Assembly: GCA_000708835.1 (NCBI GenBank)
Contig: DF236953.1
Location: forward strand, 1-64,000
Origin: Klebsormidium nitens
Lineage: Eukaryota; Streptophyta; Klebsormidiophyceae; Klebsormidiales; Klebsormidiaceae
Reading direction: 5' to 3'
Length of the DNA: 64,000 nucleotides
The position numbers and the translations under genes are program-made. The notes beneath the pieces are model-generated. The model was not told where the DNA came from and did not search any database. It was given only the letters and a program-made list of their open reading frames with translations. This document shows positions 46,201 to 57,300 of this stretch, piece by piece (within the stretch, counting starts at the first letter, position 1; the number at the start of each line of letters is the position of its first letter).

Positions 46201-49200
46201 GCTCATGCGGCGCGGGGATCTCAGGTATGGTCATCAAGTTCCAAACTTCAGGGTTGTATCGTTTTAAGAAACGCCAAAGCTTCGGCTGCGGTTGGTCATA
46301 GCCCGCAAACCATCTTCGAACATAGGGGTAAGAGTAGGGTTGTTTATATGTGAGCTTCGCTCACGGTCGAAGCCAAAGAGCGCTGACTTTGAAATCCAAA
46401 CCCCAAGGGTTCAATGCTTGACGGCTCGTCCGCTATGACAGCAATCTCTGGCTTTCCGGTCTCCTTCTTGGTATTTCTTCCCGCTTGCCTCGTCCAATTC
46501 GCTCGACTTACAAGCAGCGCGCCTCGTCCGATGCGTCCCGGCTTGTAACTTGGGTCTCCCGTATCCCGCAGAGGTTATCTGCGAGATGGGCGGAAGGAGC
46601 CAATGGCATTTCTGGACTGGGAAACGCGGCTCAACATAGCCTGCGACTCCACAGCAGGATTGCAGGTAAGATCGACGCTCCGCGAAAAAGAAATTGCTAA
46701 CGCAGGATGTTGCTCACGATTACAATTGTACCCTGCAACTCGAATGAACGAAGTGTCATTATGATCACACCTGCTTCTGCAAGGTCCTAGTCGCACTCCG
46801 GTTCTCATTGTGCTGTCTAGGTACCCGGCTCTGCTGGTAAGCAGAGCCGCTCCTAAAAGACGCGTGTCTCCTTGCAGTATCTGCACGAGGGGTTCCGGCC
46901 TCCAGTGGTAAGTGCCACCACTTTCTTAAGTGTGTAGATAGCGCAAGTCCTCTGTCAGGCTTTCGAGAGTTTAGCTCTGCCGCCTTCAAACCGTCTCCTA
47001 TGATGTCGGGTCATTTGCAACGGGTTTGCGCAGCATCTGATCTGATGTGCGATGCACTTTTGAAGACAGTGTGATATTCTGACTAGAAGTGCTTGAGAAT
47101 TCTCGGTATTGGGGCTGTTTGGAGGCCATAAAGCACATTAATAAGCGCCCTGTCCTACATACACTTTAGAAGTTTATTCCTCACGGGATCTGTGACAGTG
47201 TGCGTAATGGGTGTGGAAAATTGGGCGAGTTGCTGTTGATTTTTCCTTTCCTGTCAGCATATATTGACCAGTTTGGCCGGAATAGCTCTTGCTTGTCCTT
47301 CGAAACGCAGGTGCATCGGGACATCAAGACGTCGAACATCCTCTTGGATGATGACTTCCGGGCAAAGGTGAGCGGCTGAATGCTCTCTTGGCCTTTAATG
47401 TATCGCGCTTCTGATTTTCTTGTAAGCCTTCGGCAAAGTCCGGTTCTTATATAAGGGCACTGTTCGTTCTTCTTTCTGTTGCTGCACTCACTGAGACGGC
47501 AAGGACCTGCGCGTGCTAGCTTCTAATGAAGACGTTCGTTGTTCTCCTTCTTGAATCGAATTTGAAGGCCTTCACCGCCTTCACGTGCACTCGTCAGGCC
47601 CCTCTGTTTGGCAATCTGTCTCCGATCTTGAAACCGAGATTACGTTCATTCGTACGGGCCCCGCAAATATTCTTCGGGGCGGGGGGACCTCCTCACTCTA
47701 TCTTGGCCAGCTTGGCAAAACCCCGGGCCCGCGATACGCGGAGGCAACGAATGTACGGCAACGCCAGCGTTTCGCCAGTCACTTACCATGAAGTCCAAGC
47801 GGGGATATTTAGTTTGTTCTTTTCTCTGCAGATCTCCGACTTCGGGCTGGCCAAACTGTACCCTGAGGATGATGCCACGCACATCACCACCAAAGTGCAG
47901 GGGTGAGCTCGGCCGCACGTCGAAGCGCAAACACTTTCGTGTCTGTAAGAGGCATGATTCAAAATACTTTTCTAGAATACTTATAGTAAGCTCAAGTTAT
48001 TGTAAGAACGAAGCTACCACTGAAAACCTGAACCCAAAATGTCACCCGCTCCGCAGCCGTCCCCACCCTAACCCCCATACTAATCCTACCCGTCCCAGTA
48101 CTATACCTTGAGCTTACTATACCTAGTCTGGGGAATGATTGGTTCACAGGCGATCTGTCGTCGTGGCAAAGTTACGTTGCTAGCACCGAAGTTTGATACT
48201 TCCTAGACTTTCAAGTGCTCTCGGCCTATTCGCTCCAGTCGTTCTGCCTTATCAAAGCAAACTTCTAACCGAGCCAGTAACTTTCTTTGCAGGACGTACG
48301 GTTACTTGGCGCCTGACTATGCCACTACCGGGCTTCTCAACACCAAAAGCGACGTCTACAGGTAAGGAACAGGAGTATGAAAGCACGCAAAAAGTCCAAT
48401 CAAGATGGTCGCCATTTGCAAGTATCCTACGTTGGTAGGATAGCATCTGCTTGCCTATGGTCATAATTGAGTCGTCTCCTTGCGACAAGTGCATGATCGA
48501 TGACCTGGGTATCACTGAAGAACGGTCTCAGCGTCAGAGTACTTCAATCTTGCCTGGGCCGTCGTGAGCGAAGTCGATTGCACAATCTGGTCGAGTCTGA
48601 GATACTCTAGTAATAATCCGCTGGAGAACTCAAGACACTAGCATCTCTGAGTAATCCGCCGGAGAACTCAAGATACTAGAGCAATAGCCATGACCTACAC
48701 CTTGAACAACCACGGTTTTTGACTCACTCTTGCCTCTTGCACTGCATTTTTCGACTTTATAACTTATGGCTCTGCTTTCTTTCAGAAAAAGATATCTTCT
48801 AGCAAAACAAAACGCCCTCCTCCTTGGCAGCATGGGCGTGGTCTTCCTGGAGCTCTTTGCGGGCGTCGTCGCGGTATCCGCGACCACCCTCAACTCTGAC
48901 GTCAACAGCTTCTTGGTGCCCTGGGTGAGTCCGCAAACTCTTCCTCAAGCGCTGACGTCAACAGCTTCTTGGTTCCCTGGGTGAGTCTGCATACGCTCTC
49001 TCACGCGCTGACGCTCGTGCACCGAGCTACCGGGGTGCGGTACGTCAGCAAGGGAAGCCCGCTGAGATGTCCGCAGACGGTGGCGAGGGCTCTGGCTCCC
49101 GTCGGGCTTCTTGTTGCACGTACGTGGATTGCGATCGTGCGCTCATGTACGGTCACTCTGTGAGATGCCTTCTGGTGTCACCTACGCCCTTCGGAACTGA

Positions 49201-50189
49201 CCCATGCTGTTTGACCGAAGTCTGACTTAGCACGGCGTGTCTGAACTACAAGAGCGCCCCTGTTTTGTACGGGTTTCGCTGATAGTCCACCCTGCGTCAT
49301 CGGATGGTTGGGGGTTGCACTCCGCTGCACGAAGGCAGCAATGAGTGTCAGAAGTCCAGTCCGTGCCTAGATCACTCCGTTTCCGTCCGTTCTTGCAGGC
49401 CCGGCGGAACAGCGGCAAGGCGGGGTTCTGGAAGGAGGTGATGGACCCTGCTCTGGAGGGGCAGTGCCCGCCCAAAGCTGCCAAAATCTTCGCGGCACTG
49501 GCGGTCGGCATGAGCTCGCACGTAAGCGACATCGTGTTTCAAGATGTGCTTCGCTTGCGCGCTGGTGTTAGATAGAACGCTGTCCAGTACGTTTGACCTG
49601 GATTAAAAACAGTTCCGTGATCTGAAACTGCATTCAGCAGCACTTGCTGAGGTGTCGTCAATGTCTTGAGCCTCCGTACCAAGATCCCGGCATCCCCTTC
49701 TTCGTTGGGAGCCTTTGAGAGCTGGCCCGGGCCTTTCGACACCGCATAAAACGCCAGAGCCCCAAGATCAAGGTCGCCAGGTGCAGTTCGTCAAGTCTTC
49801 CTTCTTTCCCCGTTCAGGATCCCAATGCTCGCCCGACAATGAGCCAAGTGGCTTACACATTGGAAATGGTGAAGAAGGAATGCGCCGCCAACCAGGGCCA
49901 ACCGTCCCTCCCACGGACGGCCGGTTCTAATGGTGTCGTCGGCACGACGTCAGCGAGTGGTAGTGGATCACGTGCTCGGAAGGGTGATAGCTATCGGCCG
50001 TTCGAGCCCCAGTCTGGCACGTGGGCTGAAGATAGTCTTACGGGGGGGTCTAGTAGGACGACCGGCTCGGAGGGAACATGGGTGCAAATGAGTGAGTCGG
50101 AGAGCCTGCCGGAGCATTCAACGCTCTTGCGGCATGGTCAAGGCGTCACTGTTGTACGACCGGAAGTCTTTCAAGGTAACGGCCGATAG
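34277..50189 (+). CDS. LRR receptor-like kinase, 26 exons
   Basis: Exons: 34277-34358, 34867-35080, 35614-35780, 36311-36425, 36958-37055, 37446-37563, 37874-37945, 38563-38634, 38967-39038, 39366-39443, 39757-39822, 40443-40600, 41489-41630, 42361-42631, 43902-44140, 44614-44759, 45465-45640, 46049-46224, 46572-46665, 46878-46907, 47311-47367, 47832-47902, 48293-48361, 48831-48924, 49399-49521, 49818-50189. They total 3372 bases (1123 aa plus stop) with every phase matching. The order is signal peptide, LRR N-cap (DPCAQPWYGVVNC), about ten LRRs (several as 72-base exons), Cys-rich juxtamembrane region, transmembrane helix (IVIAVIGAVVGMGVLLAICA), and kinase. The kinase has GSGGFG, VAVKRL, VHRDIKTSN, DFGLA and APD in place of APE. 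It is an RD kinase at the plasma membrane, ligand unknown. The exon 13-15 region has several tandem exon copies, so the 42361-42631 choice rests on phase. Confidence 0.88.
41130..41510 (+). repeat. four decayed copies of an intron-exon junction (before kinase exon 13)
   Basis: A unit of about 90 bp containing ACAGCGCTC, CCCTTCTCAGGC (the acceptor) and CCAGCCGTACACTCTGA (exon start) appears near 41130, 41217 and 41310, and at the used acceptor (AG at 41487-41488). Some copies keep a perfect TTCTCAG acceptor. Only the last continues as a long open exon. Confidence 0.75.
42052..43312 (+). repeat. multiple exon copies around kinase exon 14
   Basis: GCTCGCCGCCAG, the exon 14 start, occurs behind an AG at about 42052, 42191 and 42361. 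The exon 14 end (TGCACCGGAACCAC...CCCGCGAGCTAT followed by GTAAG) occurs at 42559-42631 and near 42734-42803, at about 42900-42968, and as a degenerate remnant at 43270-43312. Each late copy keeps a donor-like GT. Confidence 0.8.
43733..43975 (+). repeat. 147-bp tandem duplication at kinase transmembrane exon
   Basis: GTGGCTCCCCGTTTTTGTA and the following exon start are present twice (about 43734 and 43881). In the second copy the acceptor is TATACAG before ATCCAGAGC and is used. In the first it reads ACACGG, so the AG is destroyed although the exon sequence behind it is still readable. Confidence 0.8.
44721..45144 (+). repeat. three copies of the exon 16 donor region and CACACAAGTGAG repeats
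   Basis: The end of kinase exon 16 (GGATCGTCCGGGTGGC through GGACACAAGTGAG) is echoed at 44974-45023 and more weakly at about 45091-45144, each ending in a GTGA donor-like site. Between 44757 and 44890 the donor motif itself, CACAAGTGAGT, recurs several times in degenerate form. Confidence 0.65.
47982..48121 (+). repeat. G-rich-core hairpin element, copy B (kinase intron 22)
   Basis: About 140 bp with a perfect 15-bp terminal inverted repeat: TATAGTAAGCTCAAG at 47982-47996 and its reverse complement at 48107-48121. The core again reads CCCGCTCCGCAGCCGTCC, CCACCCTAACCCCC, and ACCCGTCCC. Confidence 0.8.
48612..48684. repeat. 39-bp tandem duplication in kinase intron 23
   Basis: TAATCCGCTGGAGAACTCAA is followed by GACACTAG at 48615. 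It recurs with two changes near 48653. Confidence 0.65.
48898..49009 (+). repeat. 56-bp tandem duplication of kinase exon 24 end
   Basis: GACGTCAACAGCTTCTTGGT through the donor CTGGGTGAGT starts at 48898 and again at 48954. Both copies hold the same splice donor. Use of the first gives the phase-0 junction to exon 25. Use of the second would add 56 bases and shift the frame. Confidence 0.8.
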
Positions 50190-51359
50190 TATATAGTGTA
50201 GACACGGAGCCCAGAAGCCAAGGCCGCCAAAATGGCCAAAATCCGGATGCTTATAATTGAAGAGCCACTACACGTATATGCCTCATATAACAACTACATA
50301 CAATGATATAGTGTCCTCTGCTCTCTCATAATCGTTTGTTTGTAAAGTATTGAAGGCCGGCCTTGGTAGTTGTCAGGGTTTTTGGAACTGGAGAGACCAC
50401 CTAGCTAGCTAGGCCCTTAGTGGCAACATGTAGAAAGTCTGTGAGTTTGGATACTTGTTCAATTTTGTAGAGGCCTGTCATATAAAGCAAGCTCAAGGAT
50501 TTAGTTCTCTGACAATCAGCAAGGCAAGGTCATACAATCCGTAGCATGCAGCTATCACTGGAGTGATTAAAGATATTACATACGATTGTCACTACGCATT
50601 CTGCCTTGTTCGATCAGATTTACCTACAATGATCATGATATGGAAGCGTTGCATGATCATTCATCAGTACCTGCATGATATATCCGGCGATTCGACACGT
50701 TCACTTGATATACCTACCGTACCCATATTCAGTCATATAAGCGGCGGTTATTAACCGCGATCCATGTACGGTTGATGAAATCCTCAACATCATCAACACA
50801 TTTGGGTTGCAGTTGCATGCCTGGCATCATGGCATGGCCCATGTGAAAGATGAAGTTGGGCGCGGCAGGCTCCAAACGTGGATCCCCCGGGATCTCAAAT
50901 TTTCATGTCATGATGATGTAATTCAAGTTTGAATGCTTCGGTGCGGCCGACGACACCAGCAAGTTCCCGCCAATTCTGTGCAAACGTGGCACTCGAACCG
51001 TGGCCTCCCATGGCGTCCTCGATATCCGGAGCCAATCAAATGATGGAACATCGCCACCTGGACTTTGAGGTCAATTGAAAATGGCATGACGTACGCCGCT
51101 TGCCGCCATTGCCATGATGGCCCATTCAAGTTTGATTGAGTTGGCATTGCCAGTGCATGCCAGGGAAGCCCGAGGCGGCCAGATGATTTCAAATTCTCAG
51201 CAATTTGAATTTGAGTCTTCAGCCGCCTCCTGCTGAGCTGCAAGAACAGGATGGAGGTGCTATGACCACTTGACCAGTTTACTGTCCACCTGTCACACCT
51301 TTTTGTTAGAGTCGCCTTCCCTCGAGCGATAAGTGCGGCAAGGTGGCCGGTGCTGCAAG
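50190..51359. other. intergenic, kinase 3' region and PARC6 upstream region
   Basis: I see no convincing gene. A 181-codon minus-strand frame at 50923-51468 overlaps PARC6 exon 1 in antisense and has no family features, so I treat it as chance. The region is rich in CATG, GATC and CAAATTT-like words. Confidence 0.45.
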
Positions 51360-54300
51360 ATGGCGGGATCGGCGCCATGTGCATGCTTTCCTGCTTCTTT
51401 TCAAGCTCAATGGAGCCACATTGCCACCTATGGACGCACACTGAGGCTGGATCTGCCAGCCACAGCACTCGCGATTACCAGACCAAGCCCGCACTTGGGC
51501 CTCCATAACCCAGGCAGCAGGGGTGGGCGCTGGATCGTCAATGCGTCTATTGCAGGGACAGGGGAGGTTTGCAATGGGAGTGCGAATGGGGTTCACTCAA
51601 AAGGTAGCGAGGCAGTGCCAGTGGCTAGGCACTGGCAAGAAAGGGCAGTGTCGTGGGTAGCTCAGCCTGCCGCACCAGGGGCCCTTAGGGACGCCACCGA
51701 CTACTGTGACGTTCCTTTGAACTACTACCAGGTGCGGGTCTTCAAACACTCTCCTAGACAGTTACACTTACCGGTTTATCTAGTGGCCACAAAAGTCTTC
51801 TCAATTCTATGCTGATTCTCACATGTGCCTTGCGTCGCGCTTGTCCTGTCAAGTCATGTCGAGTCTGCAGTCGCGTCTTGCAGTCAAGCATGTATTGCAA
51901 CTTAGGTGGTCCGCTTTTAGCATCAATTCCAAACGGTTTGGGAGCTCCCTCGCTGAACCCATTGCGCGGTAACTGCAGCTAGCTAGGCCCCAGGGAAGAG
52001 ACACAGGGTGGTGAGTGTGAACCGGGGTTGTGTTGGCATCATTGACGGCACATGTTGAAGATACACATTGTTTTGCTGTAGATTCTGGGACTCCGAGAGT
52101 CGGCCACACAAGATGAAGTCTGGCATGCGCACCAGTGCGCTCTCAAGGCATCCCTGGCAGAGGAGGGCTACTCCCAGCTGGCCATCAGTGCTCGTAAAGT
52201 AAGGACGCAAGAAGCCCTCTGAAGGGTGATTGTCACGAGTAAAAACTAAATTACTTGCACCCATGATTAGTTCAGGATTGCCAGTCAACTGGGTGCCTTA
52301 GAGTGTTTCAAAGTATATGCGCTTAGTAAGGCCTTGCTCTGGTGCCTTTCAGATCTCGGTGTCAAGAGAAGCTACCTGAAAATGCAAGAAATTCTATGTG
52401 AAGTGTTCCCCTGTGACAGAGTCAGCTCCATCTTTTTGTGGTCGACTGTATCCAAGAAAGGCTGCCAGCGTGAGCGTCTCATGGTGATTGGGCACAGCCC
52501 TTCTCTCCATTCTAAGTCTCCCAACACTCCCTAGGCGACTGAGTGATGCGATGCGACCACCGGCTTACCGCAGGTTTCCACTTGTGTTGCCAGGAGCTTT
52601 AATACCATGCTAGCATGAGAGTTGAGACTTGTGATCCTCACTCCACCATTTCAGGAGATCCTGGATGCCGCTTATTCGGTTCTTGGCAAGGACACGCAAC
52701 GGAGGGAGTACACAGCACACGTGCGGCGCAGCAGGAACGGCGTCCTCTCAGTCCCCTGGGAGTGGGTGCCGGGACTGCTTATTCTGGCACAGCAGGTGAG
52801 GGGCAGGTCCTTTCACTTTGGGGCCACATACGTCAGTTGCTCCTTACCACTAAACAGACTTGCTTAAGAACTACCTTGTCCATGTTTTTTCCAGGAGACA
52901 TAGAGAGAGACACAAGTCCATAGTCTCAATAAACGACAAACTTGTCTTCAGTTGCACCTTACCAGACTCGCCTGAGTACTACTTTTTCCTGTTGTTCTGG
53001 AGAGCGACACTTGAATCAGAGAGACGAATTCATGTTCTGTTTTACAAACCTCTCAAGGGGGGAGAGTTGGGTGGGGGTATTAAGGTGGCCATGCACAGGT
53101 TGCAACACCCACGGCCAAGTGCTTTCGTAAGTATGAGGACTGTTGCGGTTCACTGACTAAATGTGCTGGGCTGCTCAGAAGTTATGCGTACGATCTGGCC
53201 CAGTCATTGTGGCATCAGCCCAATTGCCCCGATACATATGAGTGGAAAGTAGCAGAAATCTGTATGTACAGACAAAAACGGGTGGAAGGCAGGAGGATTG
53301 AGCTTGTTTTCATCTGCAGGCAGGGGACGCGACCCTTGTTCTCAGTTGCGGGGAACAAGCGCTCCAGCGGACGACCCTTAACCCCCTGAAGGGGGACGTA
53401 GTGCTTGCGATGGCGCTCGCACAAGTAAGTGAAAGAGTGGCCACTTTTCAAAAAAGTGAAGAAACACGCAGTATCTGTAGTCCTTTAAGAGATACGTCCA
53501 GCTTGTCCATGTTGGAAACACTTCCGCTAAGGAATTTGATCACCTTCTACGACTCAAACTGCCGTCATGTGGCTGAGTTCGATAAAAAAACCTCTCTCGC
53601 CAAGATCCGTCATAATTGGTTTCTTGTTTCTGTCTCTGCATAGTGACCGGAGTTCACAGGACTCCCAAGAAGATGCTCAATACTGAGCACCTTGATCACG
53701 GTCTTTCGCCATCGTATTCCTCCAAGTCGGATCGAGACTCGTATGCACTGTCTGTGGGTGAAAGGAACAGCTGCTAACTATCCCCCCCCACCAACTCTCC
53801 AGTGTTCCTTGGCTCGCGACGACTTCGAAGCGGACAGCGTGTGTTCTGCGTGTGCCCATCTCCGGACGGCGCTGGAGCTGCTTCAGCAAGGGGGGGACCT
53901 GCCCCTCCGGCCAGACTTGCAGGCACAGGTGAGGGATTTGCACAGTCAACTCCACAATAGTCGCGAACAGACTCGGAGCGAGACCGCAAACTTTACGAGC
54001 TCGGAAGTTGTGTCAATGATAAGGGGCTAATTCCTACCAGCAGTGGCAGACGAGGAGGCGAAGTGGATGAACGAGATGCAAGCGTAAAACCTAGAGCAGT
54101 CACGAAAACAATCTCCTCCGCAAATGGCAACGTAATAAAGTTCGAAAAACCCAGCGACGTTTCTCGGCTCTTTTTCCCTCCAATCTTCCTAGTAGCGACT
54201 TTCGCTCGGGAGCTTGCGAACCAAGGCTAATCGAGGGTAACCAAAGCGAGCTAATTGGGCCCTCTCCATGAGCCAGATTGAGCACACCGTGACCGCATGC

Positions 54301-57300
54301 GGTTCCGCGGCCTTTCTCGAACAGCTCGCCCAACCTGAAGGCAAGATTTCCCTCAGGGGTTGACTAACCAAGGTTAACTGAAAGCTGACTAACCCCAATC
54401 TCTCTGTCTGGGAGATCGAGCACACCTTGACCGAGTGCGGTCCCGCCGCCACCCTGGAGCAGCCAAGTTTGCCAAGGAGCCGACTGACCATAATCAACCG
54501 AACCTAACCCACGTTGAATAAAGCTGGCTAACCGTTCCTTCTCTCCGTGCCCAGATTGAGCGCACCTTGACCGAGTGCGGTCCCGCCGCCATCCTCGAGC
54601 ACCTCGCCCAGCCTGCCACCCCGGGTAACCTCACCGCCCGCTCCGCCGCAGTCCGCCAGTCCTTGGAGCTAGTCCAGGCTGCACTCACGCATGCCCCCCG
54701 GGGAGATCAACTGGGAACCAGAGTGGGCTGGTTTTTGGCCGCGGCGCAGGAGAGCATGGGGGCGGACGAGGGTGTGAATGGGCTCCCCTGGGAGGCGATT
54801 TCCAAGGCCTATCGGGGGGGCGAAGTCGATACCCCGGTGATGCTTCGCGGGGCGATGGCGCACTGTGCGCTGGGGTTTCGGAACCGGGAGCCGAAAATGG
54901 TGAGGCATTGGGCTTCGAGACAAGCGTGTTTGCGGGTTGTTGTTCCTTTCCAGCAAGCATGGCGTTTCTGCTGAGGCGTGCATGAGATGGACCTATAGAT
55001 TGGCGAGCTTGCGACGTCTGCATGACGTTGACAGGCTCTTGCTGGCGGCTTCAGCCGAACAAACGCCCCGGTAGCTCTCATGCTTGGGTACCGTCTTTCT
55101 TCCGAAATCCGTCGCTTTCTTTCAGGTGGGCAGGTCTCAGGTGTAACGATTTTCTTCTACCTGTCTTCGCATTTGGCCTGTCTGTTGTTTGCATCATTCG
55201 CAATCAAACCAGGTGCGACTCACCTGATGTTGCAATCGTTCGACGTCCAGCCTTCCAATGACGTCAGTATGTGACGTCACTCTCTCTTCTCCGCAGGTGG
55301 AGCAGTGCGGTGAGCTGTTGGGGTTGGTGGTGGACCGCGAGGGCGAGCGCGCCAGCGTGCACGCGGAGATGGCCGTCGTGGCGCTGCTCCTGGGCCTGGT
55401 AAGCCTCACATGATTCCTGAGATTCGAATTCTGAGTATAGGACTTTTTTGGCTCCAATTTTTCACTCTCAAAGTTCCACTTCTTGCAAGAGCCTTTGCTG
55501 CCAAGTGTCGAAACCTCGTCTGAGCTCTCCAAAGTCTCAAGAACGAAGTGTTCTGGGGCTTCGCATTCCAGAGGATTGGACCCGTTTGTTTCCAATTCGA
55601 CTACCGCCTCTTTGTTGCTACGTAGCAATCTGGCTCGGCTGGTAAGCCAAGCGTTATTTGTGAAAGGCTGCCGTTTCGAAAGACTGCTCTTATCATACTA
55701 CTGTCGTTGCTTCTCGCTTGCACGTGCCCTGAAGATACGTGATTGCGGACGTTTCGCATCTCTCGCCCCAGGTGGATACGGCTCTTGACTGGCTGAGTGA
55801 CGTTACCCCCCCTCCGCCGGGCAAGGTGCCGGTGGCCGGGTCAGTGGAAGAGGCGTTGCGAGCGCTGACCGAGGAAACTGAGAACGGCAACAAGGACGGG
55901 GTTATGCACAACCTCTGCCTGTTCACGGTGAGAAAACCGAGCGGAAAGTGAGCCCTATTGGTGTACCAATTGGGAGCATCTGTTCAAATCAGCACTGAAT
56001 CTGGACAAATGGCACTGATTGAGACGGTGTCGTCTTTGCAGCGTACTTTCTGACGGCTGCTCCATCAACCTTCTAACTCGTATTATCGAGCCTCAGTCGC
56101 ACTGTTGATCAGGACCTTGAAGCAGCCTTTGTCGATAGTCACTACAATGCCTACGTGCTATTTAGAGCCTCTCGAAGATGACAACCCAGTCCAGTATGAT
56201 TGATTCTTACCCCGTCCGACTGGTTTGTGTTCCCGTATGAAACCTCACTTTCTTCAAACTTCTGAAGACTCGAGTTGCTCCTATGGAGAATCCCGCATTC
56301 TCCCGAAATTGACAACACAGTCCATCGCAATCATCGCATTCCCCGTCCGACTCGTTTCTTTGCCCATGTTCGACCTCTATTCCGCCAACGTTCTGAAGCC
56401 ACCAGACTTTTACTAGGGGCTTTGATCAAGCATAGGAGAACGATACGGCTCTACTTTCAGGAGCGTTTCCTCCACACCCGCATCCTCGCCTCCTTTTGGG
56501 ACACCCGCCGCAGCAGCCCCCCCCTCTCCACCTACCTCGAGGACAAGCGCGTGGAGCACTACTGGCAGTCCGCAGCAGGGGGATCCCCCCGCACTGCTCT
56601 GCTCGCCTACGCACGTGCCACAGCAGAGGCCATTCACACCGTCGTCGAAAAAACCAAGTGGGCGGTCCAGCACGCGCGCTCAAAGCTACGGGAGGTGAAG
56701 CGGCCGCCGACAATCGCTCCCACCCGCGCCGTTTTGCCGTTCGCCACCCCCCCCTGAAGAGACGGCGAGCGTCCCCACCCCCCCAGAAAGTGAACCCACC
56801 GTTGCGGAGCAAACAGCGGCGGCACTCCTGAGAGACCGACGCCATGTTCAATCACTCGCCACCACCCGGGAAGAAAAGGCGAGCGTTCCCGACCCCCTGG
56901 AAAATGAAGTCAACGTTGTGGAGCGCACGGCGGCTGCGCTTCTGAGCGACCGGCGGAACGGCGGCGCGGTGCGACCGAAGCTGCCCCCCCTTGCTTCTCC
57001 CGTCGTTCCACCCCCCCAAAGCGAGGGGGGCATCGCCCCCCCCCTGCCAACAGCCGCTCTCCCTGCCATTGAGATTTACCCCCCTGAACGTCGAAGACCC
57101 CGCAGCCGGTCTCCTTCCCCGGAACGACCAGCTTTACCCCCCGTCGAAAAAAGGCTGGAAGCGCAGAGGCAGGGTGCGCAGCGGCGGTCACGGGTTGGAA
57201 AGAAATCTTCGCTTCGGGGGGGCGACATGACGGGCTTGGCGGGGGGGTTGCTGCTGGCGGGGGTCACGCTTCTGGTGGGGCTCGTAGGGCGGGAGAAGCT

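Noticed and set aside
50923-51468. 181-codon minus-strand frame
   Set aside because: It overlaps PARC6 exon 1 in antisense, has no recognisable domain, and its codons look random.
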